Positions 58,601 to 64,000 of a stretch of DNA of 64,000 bases are shown one piece after another. Origin of the DNA: Owenia fusiformis (taxonomy: Eukaryota > Annelida > Polychaeta > Sabellida > Oweniidae); assembly GCA_903813345.2 (NCBI GenBank), contig CAIIXF020000001.1:46515885-46579884 (forward strand), given 5' to 3'. The notes under the pieces are model-generated. The model was given only the letters and a program-made list of their open reading frames with translations. It was not told where the DNA came from and did no database searches. A program made the position numbers and the translations under genes. Numbering within the stretch: position 1 is the stretch's first letter; each line of letters starts with the position of its first letter.

Positions 58601-61600
58601 AAAAAAAGATTCTGTTCCCGAAATAGGGGTTTGTTAATTTAAACATTTTAAAATGTCATGGGACAATTTGAAAATTACCTGGTGCCATTTTCCATCATCC
58701 ATGCCTTTCTGACTCGATATAGAGTTAGTCCTGCCTTCCTTGTCACTAAATAACAGAACTATCTGGCCATCAACAATTTGAACAGCAACAAACTCAGACT
58801 GCTCATCATTGGTGACGTAAAATATCAGACCATTCTTGTAGTATGTACGGAACTCAACAGTCACATTGAAACTGAAAGAAACAAGAAAATTGAAAATACT
58901 GTAAAAAACACAAGTATGTAAAATAGATAGAACAAATCTGAAAAATATCTAAGATTGAAATAAAATCAATGATTGTAATTTGTGAATAGGTTATAGTCTT
59001 CTCTTACTGATATTGAAATGAATACATATATTGGAAAATTTCTACATGTTTTTACTGAGGTGTTCCAAGTAGAAAGTCTGACATAATACCAAGACAGGAT
59101 ACAGTTGATTTACATCATTTTATTTCACCCCTAAGGGAAAAGAAAACCCTTGAGGAAAATGAAATCATGCGTATACCATGCACATTTAGCCAATATGGCA
59201 ACTAACCACATAGTATAAAAACTACATAAGTGCTACCATGGCAAATACAAATACGTCACTGACATTACTTAAGGTAGGTAAAGAAGAATGTATAATTGTG
59301 AATAGCTAGGCTGTATACTAATGTCATGCACACAGTTGTCCCACCTTAAGTCCCACTGCAAAAAAGTTAAAATATTTTGCCTGTTCAAGTTCAAACACTA
59401 CTAAGTGTAATATGCATACACAGACATATATTTTTTAGAATACGTTCTACATATTAGGGGAGCCTGTGGCAATAAGGGCTAAAGGGCCAGACACAGGTGC
59501 TGGACCATTGTCTAGCCAGTACACATTGCTAGACATGTAAAAAGCATGTGCACTCCAAAATGCATATAATATTATAACCAGTACACATTGCTAAGTATGT
59601 AAAAAGCATGTGCACTTCATAAATGCATGGAGTATGTATAGTGTTAGTATACATCAATTTAAGTTTGTAACCAGTACACAGTACTAAACATGTAAAAAGC
59701 ATGTGCACTTCAAAAATGCATAGAATAATATGTATGCAATTTAAGTTTATAACCAGTACACAGTACTAATAACCATATTAGAAGCATGTGCCTTCAAAAA
59801 TGCATGGAATATAAGCAATGTAATTTAGTAATAACCAGTAATCTGTACAGAACCTGTAAGAACCATGCATGGAACAAGTATTCAGTACTACCCCATACAA
59901 TTACAGAACACTGCAAATTGTTGCATATCAGAAGTCTTGCACCTAGCCCCAATTTCCTTCCATCCTTGGTCCAAAGACAGAGGTAGAAGGGGGAGGGATA
60001 CTGGGGCTATATACAATACTATTCATGTCAAATTAAAGTGCCATTACAATGATTGCATGCGCTAACATGAGAAATCATTGGGCATTTACAGCATACTTTA
60101 CCTTGATTGAAGAGTTTCTCTAAATTAAATAACACATAAGATGTGTAATGTACTGTATGTTAAACAAACTGTATGATGGAAATAAAATAATTAAAGGTCA
60201 GGTTAGATGAATCATTCTAGGCCAAACTAAATGACATATAAAGGAAATAAAATAAATGATACAAGGCCAGTTTAAATGAATCATTCTAAGAAGTAAGAAG
60301 TCCAAGGCCAGGTTAAATGAATCATAAAACGTTTTGTTCAATTAAATTCCCCAGTGACACTTTTGTAAATAAAAAATAAATAAATAAAAAAGGTTTGGCA
60401 TTCCTCCCACCCGTTCTACACTCTTCCTCATCCTAATCTCAGGATATAAATGAGCTTTGTTTCATTGATTTGATAATCATGAATAATTATTGATAAAGGT
60501 TTCATTTATTTATCCTGGCCTAAAAGAATAACATTAAGTAATGTAGGATAGCAGACCTAAGTTCAATTTGATGCAGCATTGTGGACTTGCCTCATTTTGA
60601 TATTTAAGATTTCTTTAATAACCATGACAATATCATGACATCATGTTTCATTTCGATCAAATTCTACTCACACACAGATGTGTGACGTACACACAGATGT
60701 GTGGCGTACACACAGATGTGTGGCGTAATTGATACCAAGTAGAAATGGGGATAAAGGTATGCAATACTTCAGTTGTCACTATGACATAAAATATAGAGCC
60801 TCCCAAGGTCAGACTATATTTGGAGAACTCAACATATATCTGTGTCATTACTTGAGAATAGGCTTGTAAATTCAGGAAAAACATTTTGTTAGTCTAAAAC
60901 TTACTCTTTTCTGACTTTGGATCTGCGGACATTAATCTGTGCATGGCTGTTCTTTAGACCTAAGGCAACTGCAATGGGATCCACAGTATAGATGCCATCT
61001 TCAACTGGCACAATACATGACCTTGGGGGCTAGAAGTGAAAGATGTACTGTAAGTTAAATTTGCAACACATATGTAAAACAAATGTAATGTGCAATAGAG
61101 CATCTAGGTTTAAAAATACATGTATACTAGATGTAATGTAGTATCTCTGTACTTTTTATGGGAAGTAACACTTTGTTATATCTTAGACAAATCTCTGACT
61201 TATTCCTTGTTAAATGTTGGTCCTCCTTATCCTTGTAACTCATCTTCCTAGAATCCTTAATGTGTCACACACAGGCAGGTCTTGACTCAAGACAGTTAAT
61301 TAAAATAACAATTAAGTTATCAATAATTTGAATTTTTTTAATATTTTTTTTCAAATACACCAATCTCGTTCTTATATTATACATGGTATATTTAGTTCTT
61401 CTATATTACCTCAGTTGCTGGTTGTTCTGTTGTCCTGTCTATGATTGGTAATATAGAGGGTGCAGTGGTCACAGTGACAGGGGCAGCAGTTGTAAGTGTG
61501 GGACCGGTGGGAGCAGGGGCTGGCAAGGTCTCATTGAAGCCATATTCTAAACTCTGACATCTGCCCACATCTGCTTTCTCAAAACTAACTGCGTTCTCCA

Positions 61601-63696
61601 AGTATTTCATCCTAGAAAAAATATGTTTCAGTAAAGTTTATTGGCACTTTTAAAACTTTGTAAGTTCATAATCTCTTCTTCACTATGTTAAGGTAATGAT
61701 TACAACTCCATCTGAATCACACTACAAGTATACAGTATAAAACAAAGGACAATTTGGTTAATTTGACAACATATTCACTTAGATAAGTTAATCTGAGCTT
61801 ATTAACTCACTTTGAATTAATGACAACATCTCGTATACATCCTCTGAAAGGTTGTGCTGTGTCAGGAATCACATTTCCTGCAGGCCAGTCTTGGGGAACT
61901 CCACCTATATATAGACCTTTTTCAGGGTCCCCTGAGATCTTGTTGTCACCTTTCCTTGGGATGAATGCATTGCCGACCCACTGGTCATCTATTATCAGCT
62001 GGATCCTGGAATAAAAATGAGATGTGTGTAATGATAATGTGTGTAACAAAAAATGTGTGCAATAAAAATGTGTGTCATAAAAAATGTTAAAAAAAAGATG
62101 TGTGTAATAAAAATGTTTACATGGGAGGGTTCCAAATGCAGTTTCTCATCCACAAAAAATAATATAAATATGTCATCTATAAAGAACTTTCGCAGAAAGG
62201 AGAAAATCAAATAAAAGTACTTGTTATGTAACAGAAAGAAAAAAAATTGATAGAAAAACTGTGCAACGTTAAAACAAATTAGACTTGCTGATTTTCTCAA
62301 TTCACCTAGCATCAAGCTGTATGAACTAAGATTTATTCAATTCAATTGAATTTTCATTCATACAGAATTACAATTGATGGTAGGTGTCAACATATATGAT
62401 CTTTTACCCATGCATAAATTGGGAGTTGGTCAAGAACTATTCCTTACTGTCTACGTTGCTTCACTACAGACAAAGTGTGTAACTCTCCATCATTATAACG
62501 TTTGCTTGTTCCCATGCCAAACTGGCCTGTTCCTGGGTTAAAGGTTGCCACTGCATAGCCATCCCTAAGTGCTATGTAGAAGTTATCCTGAAAGAAGAGT
62601 ATCTCAGTATGAAATATTGATGATTTGAAGCAACATTACAGTATGTAATATCAAGTTTTTAAAATCCAAATTGGCCAATAACTCCAAATAATTTGGTCAT
62701 CTGGTCATAAAGATGTGTTTCCTTATCACTAGAGTTTGGCTATTGAGCAAAACTGGCCCAGAGCTCTTTTCAATCAGCATGCATTACAAATAACAGAACT
62801 GGTGTATTATTCAATTCTGAGGCTGAATAGACCTGTTACATTGCCTCATATATAGACTCAGCCTCGCCTCAGTCAGAATTATTACTCACCCCCTCTGGTA
62901 CAGGCTTTGAGACCATCAGTATTGTATCTGGTTGGTACGTCTGGAATGTAAGTGATATGGTTGCATCCTTTGGTAAGTCTTCTCCAGGAATCTCAAGGAA
63001 CCCAGTGCCAGGGAATCCAACTACTCTTGATTTCTGAAAAGTAAAATGAAAATTCATGTCAAAGATATATGTATAGAGATAATCAGCTAAATGCTCTTGT
63101 AAAAATCTGGGCGTCATTTGCAGAAATTTCGTAAAGTAAATAAATCATAATCAATTGTTGCAACCATGGATATAAAGAGCATCACAGTTAGAGAACAATG
63201 GACATTACAAATTACGAAGTTTTCTGTTAATGGCCCCCAGAATAACAAATCATTGACTTCTGATATCCACAATTATTTTTGATGTATGAGTAACAATCAG
63301 ATTTTCTTAAATTATTTTGTTTTTATGTTTAGCTATTCTTCCAGCAATTTTGGACTGTGATTGCTTTTGATTAGGGAAGTGATGTGTTTAGCTACAATTT
63401 TTTGAGACTTCAAGACATTAATTGAGATGCTGGGAAATTGATTCCATATGACTGGTTATCCTCTGAAATATTCCTTTCTATACACGCTTTTCAATATTTT
63501 TACCTTTACCATCAAGACATTTGTGCTTTTACATATTTTCTGTGAATAATGTGATAACTTATATATACTTACATCTCTACAGCCAGACTGCATGCCTATG
63601 TACTTGCCGTTGAGTAGATTGAGAGCAGTCAATCCCCTAGAGGTCACTGATATATCCCTCATACACCCAAGGAAACTCATCGCTGTCACATTGAAT
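55631..63696 (-). CDS. Laminin alpha chain, C-terminal LG2-LG5 part (12 exons, 5' end outside the window)
   Basis: Exons in transcript order: 63696-63573, 63033-62890, 62587-62447, 62005-61811, 61611-61410, 61029-60905, 58871-58679, 58451-58305, 57811-57658, 57025-56893, 56372-56147, 55776-55631. All have GT-AG borders; the phases close to 642 residues plus TAA. The piece starts in LG2 (LGCMRD ... SGCRD), continues through LG3 (LYIGGVP, RGCIRD ... GRC), a Thr/Pro/Ala-rich linker, LG4 (RTYYKNGLIFYV, MYVGGLP, KGCMRK ... GSC) and LG5 (RTHKQNGILLSIS, LFFGGYP, EGCMKN ... SSC) and ends CPIR. Each LG domain closes with the usual Cys pair. The LG1-3/linker/LG4-5 order is diagnostic of laminin alpha. 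The protein is secreted, trimerises with beta and gamma chains and binds integrins, dystroglycan and heparan sulfate through LG domains. The alpha1/2 or alpha3/5 class was not resolved by sequence. Introns are 0.24-2.0 kb. Confidence 0.94.
59515..59850. repeat. Degenerate minisatellite in a laminin intron
   Basis: Five diverged copies of a 60-110-bp unit share AACCAGTACACA, then ACATGTAAAAAGCATGTGCA and CTTCAAAAATGCATGGAATA. It lies in the long intron between the exons at 60905 and 58871. ACATGTAAAAAGCATGT is itself a near-palindrome. Confidence 0.75.
60190..60330. repeat. Triple repeat around AGGCCAGGTTAAATGAATCAT
   Basis: Three copies of a unit of about 55 bp, with the shared core GGTTAAATGAATCAT, follow each other in the same laminin intron. 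No function is apparent. Confidence 0.6.
60664..60727. repeat. Three tandem copies of a 21-bp palindromic unit
   Basis: ACACACAGATGTGTGGCGT repeats three times, each containing the self-complementary-like ACACAGATGTGT. It lies in a laminin intron about 180 bp from the exon at 60905. Confidence 0.75.
62025..62125. repeat. ATGTGTGTAATAAAA-type degenerate repeat
   Basis: About six loose copies of ATGTGTGTAA-TAAAA alternate with A runs, starting about 20 bp inside the intron beyond the exon ending at 62005. It is a simple intronic repeat with no visible role. Confidence 0.6.
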
Positions 63697-64000
63697 CTGA
63701 AATGTTCCAAAGAAATTGTTTTGGCCCAGATATATCACCACATGAAGCTCTTTAAAAGATCTTTGAATATCCCATTCTAATACTTTTCAATCTTTACAAG
63801 GAAACTGTAAAACAAACTTCTGTATGTATTATGATTCAAAGTGCCCCATAGTTAATTTATGAATTATTTGAAAAAGTGGAATGAGCCTGTGATCTATAGC
63901 TAAGGTAAACATAAGCCCCAGCTGGTGATTTTCAGCTTATAATGGAAAACAACATGACAACTCCATGATCAGTAAATCAAATCCCTACGATACATCCTGC

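Overview
This window is animal nuclear DNA: AT-rich, with spliced genes (GT/AG introns), long gene-free stretches and many transposon remnants and satellites. No bacterial operon, phage or plastid signal was seen. The species is not settled. A laminin alpha gene beside an AKAP7-like gene, a 2A-bearing APE-type LINE and a multi-copy amidated neuropeptide precursor fit a marine invertebrate. A non-vertebrate deuterostome such as a hemichordate or echinoderm is my best guess; a brachiopod-like spiralian is not excluded.

Layout. 0-3.8 kb: gene-free, with two small palindromic elements. 3.8-5.05 kb (minus): a neuropeptide precursor with 18 amidated decapeptide repeats, the most distinctive gene here. 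5-10.8 kb: gene-free, with a 1.33-kb element bounded by 44-bp inverted repeats. 10.85-11.67 kb: a 38-bp minisatellite that flips orientation in the middle. 11.7-21.4 kb: a transposon graveyard, including a TTAA-flanked 828-bp element, a 1,452-bp element with perfect 20-bp termini packed with a GAACCTA motif and carrying a nested TTAA MITE, and a CTACCG-type tandem tract. 21.4-26.65 kb: an inverted satellite fragment, relic coding pieces and about 18 copies of a 109-bp satellite. 26.7-31 kb: gene-free apart from a 188-bp MITE with an 8-bp target duplication. 31.0-36.1 kb (plus): a nearly full-length CR1-like LINE (PHD finger, APE endonuclease, reverse transcriptase, 2A-like motif), inactivated by a 1,300-bp DNA transposon, a nonsense codon and a changed endonuclease residue. 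37.2-43.2 kb (plus): a seven-exon AKAP7-like 2H phosphoesterase gene. 44.3-49.75 kb: a nest of inverted-repeat elements, a tRNA-derived SINE and a 1,027-bp foldback element. 49.75-55.6 kb: no gene seen. 55.6-63.7 kb (minus): the last 12 coding exons of a laminin alpha gene (end of LG2, LG3, linker, LG4, LG5, stop); the 5' part lies beyond the window.

The three host genes do not form a pathway. The neuropeptide gene is a secretory precursor, the AKAP7-like gene encodes an intracellular 2H phosphoesterase, and laminin alpha is a basement-membrane protein. The last two are convergent and about 12.5 kb apart. Human LAMA2 (6q22.33) and AKAP7 (6q23.2) lie on the same chromosome arm, so this may be a retained ancestral linkage. 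Gene models were assembled by hand from splice consensus, reading-frame continuity and domain order; all phases close exactly.
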